From SVQP01 sp045594705 (lineage in GTDB: Bacteria; Bacillota; Clostridia; Oscillospirales; CAG-272), in NCBI GenBank assembly GCA_045594705.1, contig JAZNZB010000074.1:1-44966 (forward strand): a stretch of DNA of 44,966 nucleotides, in the 5' to 3' direction. How positions within the stretch are numbered: position 1 is the first letter of the stretch; each line of letters opens with the position of its first letter. Shown here in pieces: positions 21,201-26,969 of this stretch. A model generated the notes under the pieces. It did not search any database and was not told the origin of the DNA. It was given only the letters and a program-made list of their open reading frames with translations. Made by a program: the position numbers and the translations under genes.

Positions 21201-21396
21201 CACGGCCTTGAAGGAGATCGTGATTCCCGTTACCGTTACCTCGGTATATTCGAACGTGTTTGGGCAGTGTGACGCTTTGAGTGACGTATACTACGCCGGT
21301 ACAGAGGAGCAGTGGGCTGCTGTTTCGATCAGCGCCGGCAACAACGCTCTGCGCTCGGCAACCGTTCACTGTAATTACGTATATCAACAAGCGTAA
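12280..21396 (+). CDS. giant surface lipoprotein: Cys-pair repeats plus BspA-type leucine-rich repeats, 3038 aa
   Basis: Start ATG 12280 is chosen because GGAGG lies 5 bases upstream and a perfect lipoprotein signal follows (MKKSS, hydrophobic core, LAAC, Cys22). Residues about 60-1095 hold 26 copies of a Cys unit centred on PTC..(Q/E)GY.T..C.CG, alternating between an EWY-type and a QGYTT-type, plus one degenerate copy. Residues about 1105-3000 are LRR_5/BspA-like repeats of about 23 aa (consensus I..YAF.GC.SLT.I.IP.SV), on the order of 60-75 units. They are interrupted four times by a DL.AWC...LYLNGE insert near residues 1225, 1384, 2506 and 2824. The end (YYAGTEEQWAAV...) is the usual cap of this family. 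There is no LPXTG motif or second membrane segment, so anchoring is by lipid. BspA-like LRR proteins typically mediate adhesion; the role here is inferred. Confidence 0.93.
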   Translation: MKKSSIWIWIVLFSLLILLAACDEFVLPSTPEQTGGTMQESAPDNGVGSEHFSETPQLGDHEHKFSEWYVLVEATCTDSGMMERVCSCGLQETQTIDAYGHREILIEAVEPTCTEQGYSEGIQCEVCYEMLQEPVMLEAFGHTYEISVVDPTCTEQGYTTFTCHCGEQYTESYVEPIGHEFTEWHVALEPTCTKEGTQQRQCVFCGLVEEQGIERIEHVYSMTVIEPTCTAQGYTEYTCISCMDRYVDLYTEALGHRFDTWYTVIASTCTREGVERRDCNHCDLYEEQPLAMAPHSYGAFITEPTCLEQGYTFFVCGCGDSYIDAYVNALGHSMSDWFEAYAPTCTENGRECRNCMRCPYMEEQWTAPLGHSYSATVTAPTCTEQGYTTHTCHCGDWYVDNYVNSTDHDFSEWYLIKEPTCEEQGRNRSTCPQCGESIEQSIPARGHIYEAHVTEPTCYDQGYTTQICSCGSSYIESYTSPLGHDMSEWFTISEPMCDQQGEMRSTCSRCAYYEQRGIEPLGHAYVATTIEPTCTEQGYTYYYCHCGAYYEDYFVAALGHEYWSYVTEPTCLSDGYTTHVCHCGSSYTDQYVSATGHQFRKVKIEPTCEEQGYINYICHCGDTYTDSYIDPLGHSFGEWYLLYAPMCMQEGEQRRDCSACHAFEQQTVPATGHAYLEEVTLPTCQSQGYTTHRCFNCGDSYVDSFTDYGDHSWGGWYTAESPSCAVDGIENRQCSVCYIYDSRTIPAYGHNYSSSVIAPTCNNWGYTNYYCSTCSYSYDEAYTSPLGHSYGDWYDITLPTCYSEGTRGHDCIRCGAQETEWVGMIDHEYSETDYPPDCYNIGYSHFVCIYCADEYDANYVSSLGHDYGGWTVVISPTCTDYGKEVRMCNRCGEQEEYLIAKLDHTYTESVTPPTCTDQGYTTYTCSCGTSYTDNYINANGHSMGEWQETVTPTCTDYGTRQRLCSACSYFETESVSPTGHTYEPVVTAPTCTEWGYTTYTCHCSSWYTGDDVAPTGHSEVIDEAVAPTCTESGLTQGSHCSNCGEIFVAQQDIAPRHTPDEWIVEVPAGVTTDGQHYRNCAVCGEFLERQTLYATGTPGLEYTLMSDDYGTEYYYVVSGIGTCTDVTEIIIPAYHQGYPVTEIGEIAFRNLAHLTSVTIGSNVQIIGDSAFYACTGIVSMIIPEGVKEIRAYAFGSCTSLTRVSIPESLILIGYAAFNDCPAIQRVDITDLRAWCEISYGDGIPEGAPLYEAGENALYLDGAALCGALEIPEGTESIAVGAFYGCTALTSITLPSSVKEIGHAAFGACTGITSFEVPAGIPEIGHRAFKGCTGLSEIVIGEGTTVIGNDAFHDCTSLVSITIPSTLTDINDQAFSNCPALARVYIVDLRAWCEIMYRGYNNNLLNKDGTVALYLNGELLQGTVTIPEGTTVIGSYAFAGCKGIVQVLIPQSVTRINPHAFHGCADLSEISIPASVTVIQSNAFTECGKLERVTLAEGLEQISGNVFQYCVKLTTINLPTSLTIINGYAFYGCSALTEITLPDNIEILGNYAFANCTSLTDVSLGSGLIQLPEYAFYQCISLEEIVIPDQVTTINHSAFYGCSSLMRVTLGKGITSIGPVAFRGCNILVELYNLSDLIITTGASDYGYIGRNLIVVHYDLSEPTCISRTEDDFLICTGDDRVLLLAYLGDGHTLTIPEGVTHIYGAAFDQYDRLVSVTIPSSVTEIEDQAFYDCYRLREVYNLSSLDIQRGSSEHGYVASTALDVYTDATAASKIEVTEDGFVLYRSENAVRLIAYVGDETSVAIPDGVTEIYYRAFKDMADITSVTIPDSVTVIGQYAFSHCYSLASITWGKGVQSIEYGAFEWCIALTSITLPSNVRTIGNYAFSGCISLTSISLPDGLERISNSMFAGCTKLTTVVIPESVRVIDSCAFQNCESLVTLTLPEKLTDINDSAFYGCKSLTTLTIPDSVIYIGSALFCDCSSLTSVTLSNSLTKLPWGLFNGCSSLTSVVIPESVESIGSSAFWGCTSLQSLDIPDNVVEIGSDAFADCEALIEYENGLYYVGKWVYSCDEDMTAVTFRADTVGICENAFANCPSLTELVIPDHIRVISPGALSGCSALTKLTIPFVGASRTDADHGFLGYIFRDCTMAFHDQYVPKTLTTVIVTDATALYDYAFMSCNNLTDITLNEGIAWIGVKAFASCTNLVNLNIPSSVSRIYNQAFYGSEKLLELEGGAYYVDNWLIVDALSAESFTIREGTAGIADQAFYANTAITEIIIPDSVRHIGAAAFSQCTRLSKVTFEGLALKTIGDMAFKSCTALSEINIPDGVVSIGESAFYGCSALTGISLPDSVVSIGKNIFYNCTSLAQVTLGTSISDIPDGAFNYCTSLVSIAIPDSAQSIGQSAFYYCQKLAVVSIGSGVKSIGDYAFNCCYALESISLPGNLQSIGQAAFNNCINISGHLTLPEGLTEIGIEAFNNCDSLTGVTIPASLKSVDYRAFAGCTGITNVHISDLEAWLRIQLAENYANPLMYVDTDALYLNGELLKGVITVPDDVTVINDYAFYMCSGITGVVMSDQVKSIGKGAFQGCTALADLDLPASLESIGKSAFDGCISLDGITLPSTLTSIGERAFAECSGLSGSMVIPAGVTALPERVFVNCGSITAITLPDGLLTIGNLALANCVSIESIVIPDSVTLIGNQAFYGCSNLSGTVTIPDGVTSLNYGIFYGCALLEEVELHDGVTAIGQSVFYNCASLRELEIPSSVCSIGGYAFYGCASLTSLVIPEGVPEIGSDTFLGCSSLETISIPSTVTTIWYGAFEGCESLKRVNIADLDAWCSIYFMGNSTSNPLYYAVDNGLYLNGEPVKGDVVIPEGKTLLGAYLFNGCSGITSVTFSSTVETIGKHSFKNCTGLVDVIVSDSVTRINEHAFSGCTSLKNVQLGSGLTMFEDYAFMGCTSLEQIVLPESFRNLGSNSFCGCTALKEIVIPVTVTSVYSNVFGQCDALSDVYYAGTEEQWAAVSISAGNNALRSATVHCNYVYQQA
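12463..15560 (+). repeat. Cys-pair repeat array, alternating units, about 230-bp higher-order period
   Basis: The QGYTT-type units recur at about 12730, 12958, 13189, 13419 and 13647, i.e. every 228-231 bp, with an EWY-type unit between each pair. A unit is about 38 aa with one Cys in PTC and a C.CG or C..CG pair, plus conserved His/Gly (LGH) at the end. The Cys/His pattern suggests metal binding or disulfides; neither is shown. Confidence 0.85.
15660..21290 (+). repeat. long BspA-like LRR-coding array
   Basis: About 69-bp (23-aa) units of the form IG.YAF..C.SLTSITIP.SVT run almost without break except for the four AWC inserts. Nucleotide identity between units is low enough to look old, not freshly expanded. 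Confidence 0.85.
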
Positions 21397-21403
21397 AATG
21401 AAA

Positions 21404-21431
21404 AAACACCCCCGATGATTCGGGGGTGTTT
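21404..21431. terminator. bidirectional terminator between the LRR gene and eno
   Basis: Perfect 11-bp stem AAACACCCCCG / CGGGGGTGTTT with a 6-base loop. The minus-strand side is followed by six T residues, so it is strongest for eno; it also sits 7 bases after the LRR gene stop. Confidence 0.9.
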
Positions 21432-21446
21432 GTCGTATCATCTTGC

Positions 21447-22760
21447 TTATTTTTCCATACCGCAGCACACGGGCGCGGCTTTGCCTGTCGAGCTGCTGTA
21501 AACGGCGCATGCACCCAGCGAGGATTCAATGCGCAAAAGGCGGTTGTATTTGGCGGTGCGCTCTGCGCGGCAGGGAGCACCCGACTTGATAAAGGGCGCG
21601 TTGGTGGCCACGGCAAGGTCGGCTATGGTGGTGTCCTCGGTCTCGCCAGAGCGGTGCGAAATGATATAGGACATGCCTGCGCCCGCCGCTGTGTGAATGA
21701 CCTGCAGCGTGTCTGTCAGCGTGCCGATCTGATTGGGCTTGATCAGTATTGCGCCCGCGCTCTTTTGAGAGATGCCCTGCAAAAGTCGCGATTGGTTGGT
21801 GACGAACAAGTCGTCGCCCACAGTCATGCAATCGCTGCCAAGCGTGCGCGAAAGTGCCGCCCAGCCCGCAAAATCGCGCTGGTCGAGGCCGTCCTCCAAA
21901 GAAAGCAGGGGGTACTTGGCGGCCAAGGCTGACCAGTAGGAGATCAGCTCGTCGCGGCTGCGGTACTTGCTTCTCTTGGGCATCACGTAGGCGTCCTCGC
22001 TCTCACGGTACCACTCGGAGGCCGCCGCATCCAGCGAGATTTTGACGGTATCGGTGTCGTAGCCGCACTTCTCAATGGCGTGACAGATATATTCCAGCGC
22101 CTGCTCGTCCGAGGCAAGGTCAGGCGCGTAGCCACCCTCATCGCCCACACCGCTGCCAAGCCCCTCGTGCGAGAGAATTTCCCCCAGACGGTGATAGATC
22201 TCGCAGCCGATGCGCAGGCCCTCGGAATAGGAGTCTGCGCCCACGGGCACGATCATAAATTCCTGAATTTCCACGTTGTTGTGCGCGTGTGCACCGCCAT
22301 TGAGCACGTTCATCATGGGAACGGGCAGCCTGTGCGCGTCAATACCGCCCAGCCAACGGTAAAGGGGAATGCGATACCAGCTTGCAGCCGCTCTGGCACT
22401 TGCCAAGGAAACGGCCAAAGCCGCATTTGCGCCCAGGTTAGAGAAGTTATCCGTGCCGTCCAGCTCGCGCAGCTGCTTGTCCACGTCGGATTGGTCGGAC
22501 GCGTACGTGCCCGCAAGCGCAGGGGAAATGATCTTACAAACGTTTCCGACCGCCTGCGAAACGCCCTTGCCGCCGTAGCGGCCTTGATCCTTGTCGCGCA
22601 GCTCGTGCGCCTCGTAAATACCGGTCGACGCGCCGCTTGGCACACTTGCCACGCCCACCGTGCCGTCCGCCAGCACCACGGTCGCTTCTACGGTTGGGTT
22701 GCCGCGGGAGTCTAAGATCTCGCGCGCCCCGCAGCGAATGATCTGAGGTTTTGTCATCAT
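21447..22760 (-). CDS. eno: enolase
   Basis: Interconverts 2-phosphoglycerate and phosphoenolpyruvate in glycolysis. The 437-aa length is normal. Conserved elements seen: SGASTGIYEAHELRD; LPVPMMNVLNGGAHA; GDEGGYAPDL (proton-donor Glu); metal ligands in SLDAAASEW, SLEDGLDQRD and VGDDLFVTN; LIKPNQIGT (catalytic Lys); SHRSGETEDT; and SGAPCRAERTAKYNRLLRIE. There are minor departures from the commonest sequence (KPNQ for KVNQ, CRAER for ARTDR, a Cys-rich tail), but all catalytic residues are present. RBS GGAGGT lies 8 bases upstream of ATG 22760; a second ATG follows immediately. It lies 112 bases downstream of glyA on the same strand. Confidence 0.95.
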   Translation of the reverse strand: MMTKPQIIRCGAREILDSRGNPTVEATVVLADGTVGVASVPSGASTGIYEAHELRDKDQGRYGGKGVSQAVGNVCKIISPALAGTYASDQSDVDKQLRELDGTDNFSNLGANAALAVSLASARAAASWYRIPLYRWLGGIDAHRLPVPMMNVLNGGAHAHNNVEIQEFMIVPVGADSYSEGLRIGCEIYHRLGEILSHEGLGSGVGDEGGYAPDLASDEQALEYICHAIEKCGYDTDTVKISLDAAASEWYRESEDAYVMPKRSKYRSRDELISYWSALAAKYPLLSLEDGLDQRDFAGWAALSRTLGSDCMTVGDDLFVTNQSRLLQGISQKSAGAILIKPNQIGTLTDTLQVIHTAAGAGMSYIISHRSGETEDTTIADLAVATNAPFIKSGAPCRAERTAKYNRLLRIESSLGACAVYSSSTGKAAPVCCGMEK

Positions 22761-22835
22761 ATATTGGTACCTCCGTTGTGTAGTTTCAAAGGGTAGTATT
22801 GGCTTGTTTTGACAAATTCATACCTGTATTATGAC

Positions 22836-22867
22836 ATACGCCCCGCAGATATATTTGCAGGGCGTAT
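22836..22867 (-). terminator. hairpin downstream of glyA
   Basis: 12-bp arms (22836-22847 and 22856-22867) with one imperfect pair that is a C/A mismatch in the plus-strand RNA but a G-U wobble in the minus-strand RNA, so the structure favours the glyA transcript. There is no clear T run, so it may be an attenuating or mRNA-stabilising hairpin and not a full terminator. Confidence 0.5.
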
Positions 22868-22872
22868 TCGGT

Positions 22873-24117
22873 TTATTCGTAAAGCGGATATTTCTTGCAA
22901 AGCTCAGCGACCATAGCGCGGACTTCGTCTGCCTTGGTGTCAAATTCCAACGCGGTCATGCGCATGCACTTGGCAAGCGTGACCATGTCTGCTTCGCCAA
23001 GACCTCTTGTGGTGGCGGCGGGTGTGCCTACGCGGATGCCCGAGGTGACAAAGGGCTTTTCGGGGTCGTTGGGGATCGCATTCTTGTTGACCGTGATATG
23101 CACCTCGTCAAGTCTGTGCTCCATTTCCTTGCCCGTGATGTGCATGGGGCGCAGGTCAACCAGCATCAGGTGGTTATCCGTGCCGCCCGTGACAAGGTCA
23201 AAGCCTTCTGCGAGAAGTGCATTTGCCATAGCCTTTGCGTTGAGCACCACGTTGTGCTGATATTCCTTGAATGCGGGGGTCAGTGCTTCGCCGAAGCAAA
23301 CAGCCTTTGCGGCAATGATGTGCATCAAGGGGCCGCCCTGGATGCCGGGGAAGATGGCCTTATTGACTGCCTTTGCAATATTTTCGTCGTTGCAAAGGAT
23401 CATACCGCCGCGAGGGCCGCGCAGAGTCTTATGCGTAGTAGTGGTGACCACGTCTGCGTAAGGAATGGGGGACATATGCTCGCCTGCGGCAACAAGGCCT
23501 GCGATGTGCGCCATGTCGACCATGAGGTATGCGCCAATGCTGTGCGCGATGTCTGCCATGCGTGCAAAATCAATGGCACGGGGATATGCGGATGCGCCTG
23601 CCACGATCATGCGGGGACGTACCACCTTGGCCTGCGCCTCCAGCGCATCGTAGTCGATCAGGCCATCTGCACCTACGCCGTAGGGAACAAAGTTATAGTA
23701 TTTGCCCGAGAGGTTGACAGGGCTGCCGTGGGTCAGGTGTCCGCCCTCGGCAAGGCTCATGCCCATGACCGTATCTCCTGCATTGAGCAGGGCAACGTAC
23801 ACTGCGGTATTTGCCTGCGAGCCGCTGTGAGGCTGCACGTTGGCAAATTTTGCGCCGAACAGCTGCTTTGCTCTCTCGCATGCCAGATCCTCCAGCACGT
23901 CGATGCACTGGCAACCGCCGTAATAACGCTTACCGCTGTAGCCCTCGGCATATTTGTTGGTGGCAATGCTGCCTGCTGCCAGCAAAACGGGCAAGGAAAC
24001 CACGTTTTCGGAGGCGATCAGCTCAATGCCGTCCTTTTCTCTGGTCAGCTCTGCTTCAATGGCAGCAGCTACCGCGGGGTCGTATTTGCTCAGCAATTCG
24101 TTCATTTGATTGATCAT
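22873..24117 (-). CDS. glyA: serine hydroxymethyltransferase
   Basis: PLP enzyme that converts serine plus tetrahydrofolate to glycine plus methylene-THF. 414 aa, typical. Diagnostic segments: LIASENVVS, TNKYAEGYSGKRYYGG, VQPHSGSQANTAVY, LAEGGHLTHGSPVN, VDMAHIAGLVAAG and the PLP-lysine motif TTTTHKTLRGPRGG (Lys near residue 228). GAGGT lies upstream of ATG 24117. Transcribed from a divergent promoter region shared with the methylglyoxal-synthase-like gene. Confidence 0.97.
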   Translation of the reverse strand: MINQMNELLSKYDPAVAAAIEAELTREKDGIELIASENVVSLPVLLAAGSIATNKYAEGYSGKRYYGGCQCIDVLEDLACERAKQLFGAKFANVQPHSGSQANTAVYVALLNAGDTVMGMSLAEGGHLTHGSPVNLSGKYYNFVPYGVGADGLIDYDALEAQAKVVRPRMIVAGASAYPRAIDFARMADIAHSIGAYLMVDMAHIAGLVAAGEHMSPIPYADVVTTTTHKTLRGPRGGMILCNDENIAKAVNKAIFPGIQGGPLMHIIAAKAVCFGEALTPAFKEYQHNVVLNAKAMANALLAEGFDLVTGGTDNHLMLVDLRPMHITGKEMEHRLDEVHITVNKNAIPNDPEKPFVTSGIRVGTPAATTRGLGEADMVTLAKCMRMTALEFDTKADEVRAMVAELCKKYPLYE

Positions 24118-24149
24118 GGGGAATACCTCACTTTATCATTGTTGTTATC

Positions 24150-24155
24150 ATTATA
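24150..24155 (-). promoter_or_regulatory. extended -10 promoter element for glyA
   Basis: Perfect TATAAT on the minus strand preceded by TGG (extended -10), 33 bases from the glyA start. No good -35 is found at the proper distance (best candidate TATGCA at 24173-24178). Confidence 0.6.
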
Positions 24156-24231
24156 CCACATAATTTGCGCTTTGCATAGCCGCTTTTTTCACAAAAGATG
24201 CAATTTTTTAGAAAATATTTTGCATATATCA

Positions 24232-24261
24232 TTGACAAAAAGTGCAAAATCGTGTTATAAT
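24232..24261 (+). promoter_or_regulatory. sigma-A-type promoter for the MGS-like gene and thrS
   Basis: TTGACA (24232-24237) and TATAAT (24256-24261) with an 18-base spacer, divergent from the glyA promoter and 78 bases before the ATG at 24340. Confidence 0.82.
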
Positions 24262-24339
24262 GATGTGAAGTTTGATTGGCTTTCATAAAGAGCTATGCAA
24301 ATTATGGAAAGTTTGATCCGAATACGGAAGGGAGACATT

Positions 24340-24765
24340 ATGGAGATAGCTATCATTGCAAGCGACATGAAGAAAGAACTGATGACACAGTTTTGCATCG
24401 CTTACTGCGGCGTGCTCAGTAAGCACAATCTGTGCGCAACCAGCATTACTGCCAAGTACATTTCCGAAGCGACCGGCTTGAAGATCGAAAAGCTGCTTGC
24501 GGGAGAGCAGGGCGGCGAACAGCAGATCACTTCGCGTGTGGCTTATAATGAGATCGATATGCTCCTGTACTTCAGAGATACGCGTCCGGGCAGAGGCACC
24601 GGCGAGATCGAAAATGAGCTGATGCGTATGTGCGATCAGAACAACGTGCCGGTTGCTACCAATATCGCAACTGCCGAGGTACTGATCATGGCACTGGATC
24701 GCGGAGATCTGGATTGGCGCGAGATCGTCAACCCTCGCTCTGCCTTGAACAGAAAGACCTATTGA
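24340..24765 (+). CDS. methylglyoxal synthase-like protein with degenerate active site
   Basis: 141 aa from ATG 24340 (GGAAGGGAG ribosome binding site upstream; the frame is open 45 bases further 5' but without an RBS). The overall fold matches MgsA along its whole length: IAIIASD, EATGLKIEKLLAG, GGEQQI, LYFRD, VPVATNIATAEVLI, DLDWREIVNP. Canonical MgsA converts dihydroxyacetone phosphate to methylglyoxal using (E. coli numbering) His19, the phosphate loop TGTTG, catalytic Asp71, Asp91, His98 and Asp101. Here these are Ser8, TSITA, Glu60, Asp80 (kept), and a Gly/Arg-rich loop RPGRGTGE with no His. The protein therefore probably does not make methylglyoxal; a regulatory or altered role is inferred. 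It lies directly upstream of the thrS T-box. Confidence 0.85.
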   Translation: MEIAIIASDMKKELMTQFCIAYCGVLSKHNLCATSITAKYISEATGLKIEKLLAGEQGGEQQITSRVAYNEIDMLLYFRDTRPGRGTGEIENELMRMCDQNNVPVATNIATAEVLIMALDRGDLDWREIVNPRSALNRKTY

Positions 24766-24780
24766 CAGGCTTGGCGTAAG

Positions 24781-24958
24781 ACATGTCCTTTTTGCAAGCT
24801 GCATCCCAAGAGAGCGTCGGATGGTGAGAAGACGCGGTGCACGCAGATCGGGTACCACTTGCGCTGCACAATTACATACCAAACGAGTGAAACGTTCGGG
24901 TGGAACCGTGCGGATTTTGTTGTCTGCACCCCGATACAGCATTTGCTGTATCGGGGTT
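24781..24958 (+). promoter_or_regulatory. T-box leader (tRNA-Thr-responsive) upstream of thrS
   Basis: The T-box sequence GGGTGGAACCGTGCGG is at 24898-24913, followed by a strong terminator. Upstream is an AGAGAGC-like start (24809-24815), a GCGTC/GACGC stem (24814-24818 and 24831-24835) and a stem GTGCACGCA / TGCGCTGCAC (24837-24845 and 24860-24869). That stem encloses a loop with ACC at 24854-24856, a plausible threonine specifier (ACT follows). Uncharged tRNA-Thr should stabilise the antiterminator and allow thrS expression. The leader lies between the MGS-like gene and thrS, so the upstream gene escapes this control. Confidence 0.85.
24929..24956 (+). terminator. T-box terminator hairpin
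   Basis: Perfect 12-bp stem CCCCGATACAGC / GCTGTATCGGGG with a 4-base loop, followed by TTATTTTTT. It is conditional, as part of the T-box. Confidence 0.9.
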
Positions 24959-25001
24959 ATTTTTTATAAACAATTTCAATCACATAAAGGAGAAAATCAT
25001 C

Positions 25002-26945
25002 ATGAAAATCAATTTCGGATCCAAGATTTGCGAGTATCCGTCCGCTATGACGGTATATGACGCTGCAAGAGAAGCCGAGCTGATCGACCGCAGCATTATC
25101 GCGGCCAAGGTCAACGGCACGGTTTGTGCCCTGACTGCGCTGATCGAGGAGGATGCAAACGTTGAGCTGCTCAGCTTTGCACAGGAGGACGGCAAGCACG
25201 TGTTCCGTCATACCGCCTCTCATATTCTGGCGCAGGCCGTCAAGAGACTGTACCCCGAGACCAAGCTGACCATCGGTCCTGCCATTGACAACGGCTTCTA
25301 TTATGACTTTGATTCCGATGTGACCTTCTCTCCCGATATCTTAAAGAAGATTGAGGACGAGATGAAGAAGATCGTCAAGGAAAACCACAAGATCGAGAGA
25401 AGCGAGCTGCCCCGTGAGCAGGCAATCGCCTTGATGCAGGAAAAGGGTGAGCCCTACAAGGTGCAGCTGATCGAGGAGCTGCCCGAGGACGCTGTCATCA
25501 GCTTCTATACCCAGGGTGAATTCACCGACCTTTGCGCAGGTCCTCATCTGTTCTCCACGGGTGCTGTCAAGGCGCTCAAGCTGACCCAGTGCACGGGTGC
25601 TTACTGGAAGGGCGACCAGTCCAACAAGCAGCTGCAGAGAGTTTACGGCACGGCATTCCCGTCCAAGGACGAGCTGCGCAGCTACCTTGAGATGGTTGAG
25701 GAAGCAAAGAAGCGCGACCACAACAAGGTTGGCCGCGAGCTTGAATACTTCACCACGGTTGACGTGATCGGCCAAGGTCTGCCGATCCTGCTTCCCAAGG
25801 GCGCACGCACCGTACAGCTGCTGCAGAGATGGGTTGAGGACGTGGAGCAGAGCCGCGGCTATCTGTTGACCAAGACGCCTCTGATGGCAAAGAGAGATCT
25901 TTACAAGATCTCGGGTCACTGGGATCATTACCGCGACGGCATGTTTATCATGGGGGATGCGGACGATGAGAGCAAGGAATGCTTTGCGTTGCGTCCGATG
26001 ACCTGCCCCTTCCAGTATCAGGTATTCCTGAATAAGAAGAGATCCTACCGCGACCTGCCTATGCGTCTGGGCGAGACTTCCACGCTGTTCCGCAACGAGG
26101 ACTCCGGTGAGATGCACGGTCTGATCCGTGTACGTCAGTTCACCATTTCCGAGGGTCACCTTGTGCTGCGTCCCGATCAGCTGGCCGAGGAATTCGGCGG
26201 CTGTCTGGAGCTTGCCAAGTACTGCCTTGAGACGGTTGGCCTTTGGGAGGATTGCTCCTTCCGCTTCTCTCAGTGGGATCCCAAGCGTACCGACAAGTAC
26301 GAGGGCACGCCCGAGCAGTGGGAAGAGGCGCAGAGCATCATGGGCGAGCTGCTTGACAAGTATCTTGGTGCGGGCAACTACGAGATCGGTATTGACGAGG
26401 CTGCCTTCTACGGTCCTAAGCTGGATATCCAGTGCAAGAACGTATTCGGCAAGGAGGATACCATCGTAACCATTCAGATCGATATGCTGCTGGCTAAGAA
26501 GTTCGGTATGGAATATACCGACTCCTCCGACACCAGAGTCACCCCCTATATCATTCACAGAACCTCTCTTGGCTGCTACGAGAGAACGCTTGCACTGCTG
26601 CTTGAAAAGTACGCAGGTGCCCTTCCCATGTGGATGGCTCCTCTGCAGGTCAAGGTCCTGCCTATGGGCGACAATGAGCTTGCATACTGTGAAGGTCTTG
26701 CCGCAAAGCTCGCCGAGGCAGGCGTCAGAGTTGAAATCGACCGCTCCAACAACACCATCGGTTATAAGATCCGCTCGGCACAGACCGAAAAGGTTCCTTA
26801 CATGCTGGTTGTTGGCGCAAAGGAGATCGAATCCGGTATGGTTGCCGTTCGTTCCCGTAAGTATGCTGACCTTGGCACTATGACCTTTGACGCATTCCTT
26901 GGCAAGATCCTGCTTGAGATTGCAACCAAGAGCAAGGATAACTGA
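25002..26945 (+). CDS. thrS: threonyl-tRNA synthetase
   Basis: Class II synthetase charging tRNA-Thr; 647 aa from ATG 25002 with AAAGGAG upstream. The frame is open back into the T-box but that is leader. Domains: TGS (1-62); editing/SAD domain with HTASHIL (His residues near 69 and 73); catalytic core (about 245-540) with the zinc Cys in LRPMTCPFQ and motif 2 LFRNEDSGEMHGLIRVRQFT; and the C-terminal anticodon-binding domain (about 545-640). The segment RQFTISEGHLVLRP differs from the commoner RGFTQDDAHIF version, marking a divergent but intact ThrRS. Followed after about 25-30 bases by the metallophosphoesterase lipoprotein gene, with no terminator between. Confidence 0.97.
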   Translation: MKINFGSKICEYPSAMTVYDAAREAELIDRSIIAAKVNGTVCALTALIEEDANVELLSFAQEDGKHVFRHTASHILAQAVKRLYPETKLTIGPAIDNGFYYDFDSDVTFSPDILKKIEDEMKKIVKENHKIERSELPREQAIALMQEKGEPYKVQLIEELPEDAVISFYTQGEFTDLCAGPHLFSTGAVKALKLTQCTGAYWKGDQSNKQLQRVYGTAFPSKDELRSYLEMVEEAKKRDHNKVGRELEYFTTVDVIGQGLPILLPKGARTVQLLQRWVEDVEQSRGYLLTKTPLMAKRDLYKISGHWDHYRDGMFIMGDADDESKECFALRPMTCPFQYQVFLNKKRSYRDLPMRLGETSTLFRNEDSGEMHGLIRVRQFTISEGHLVLRPDQLAEEFGGCLELAKYCLETVGLWEDCSFRFSQWDPKRTDKYEGTPEQWEEAQSIMGELLDKYLGAGNYEIGIDEAAFYGPKLDIQCKNVFGKEDTIVTIQIDMLLAKKFGMEYTDSSDTRVTPYIIHRTSLGCYERTLALLLEKYAGALPMWMAPLQVKVLPMGDNELAYCEGLAAKLAEAGVRVEIDRSNNTIGYKIRSAQTEKVPYMLVVGAKEIESGMVAVRSRKYADLGTMTFDAFLGKILLEIATKSKDN

Positions 26946-26969
26946 TATTTGTTTGAAAGGAATAGGTAA

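Noticed and set aside
22836..22867. glyA downstream hairpin considered as a full Rho-independent terminator
   Set aside because: There is no T run after the stem on the minus strand, so it is listed only as a low-confidence hairpin.
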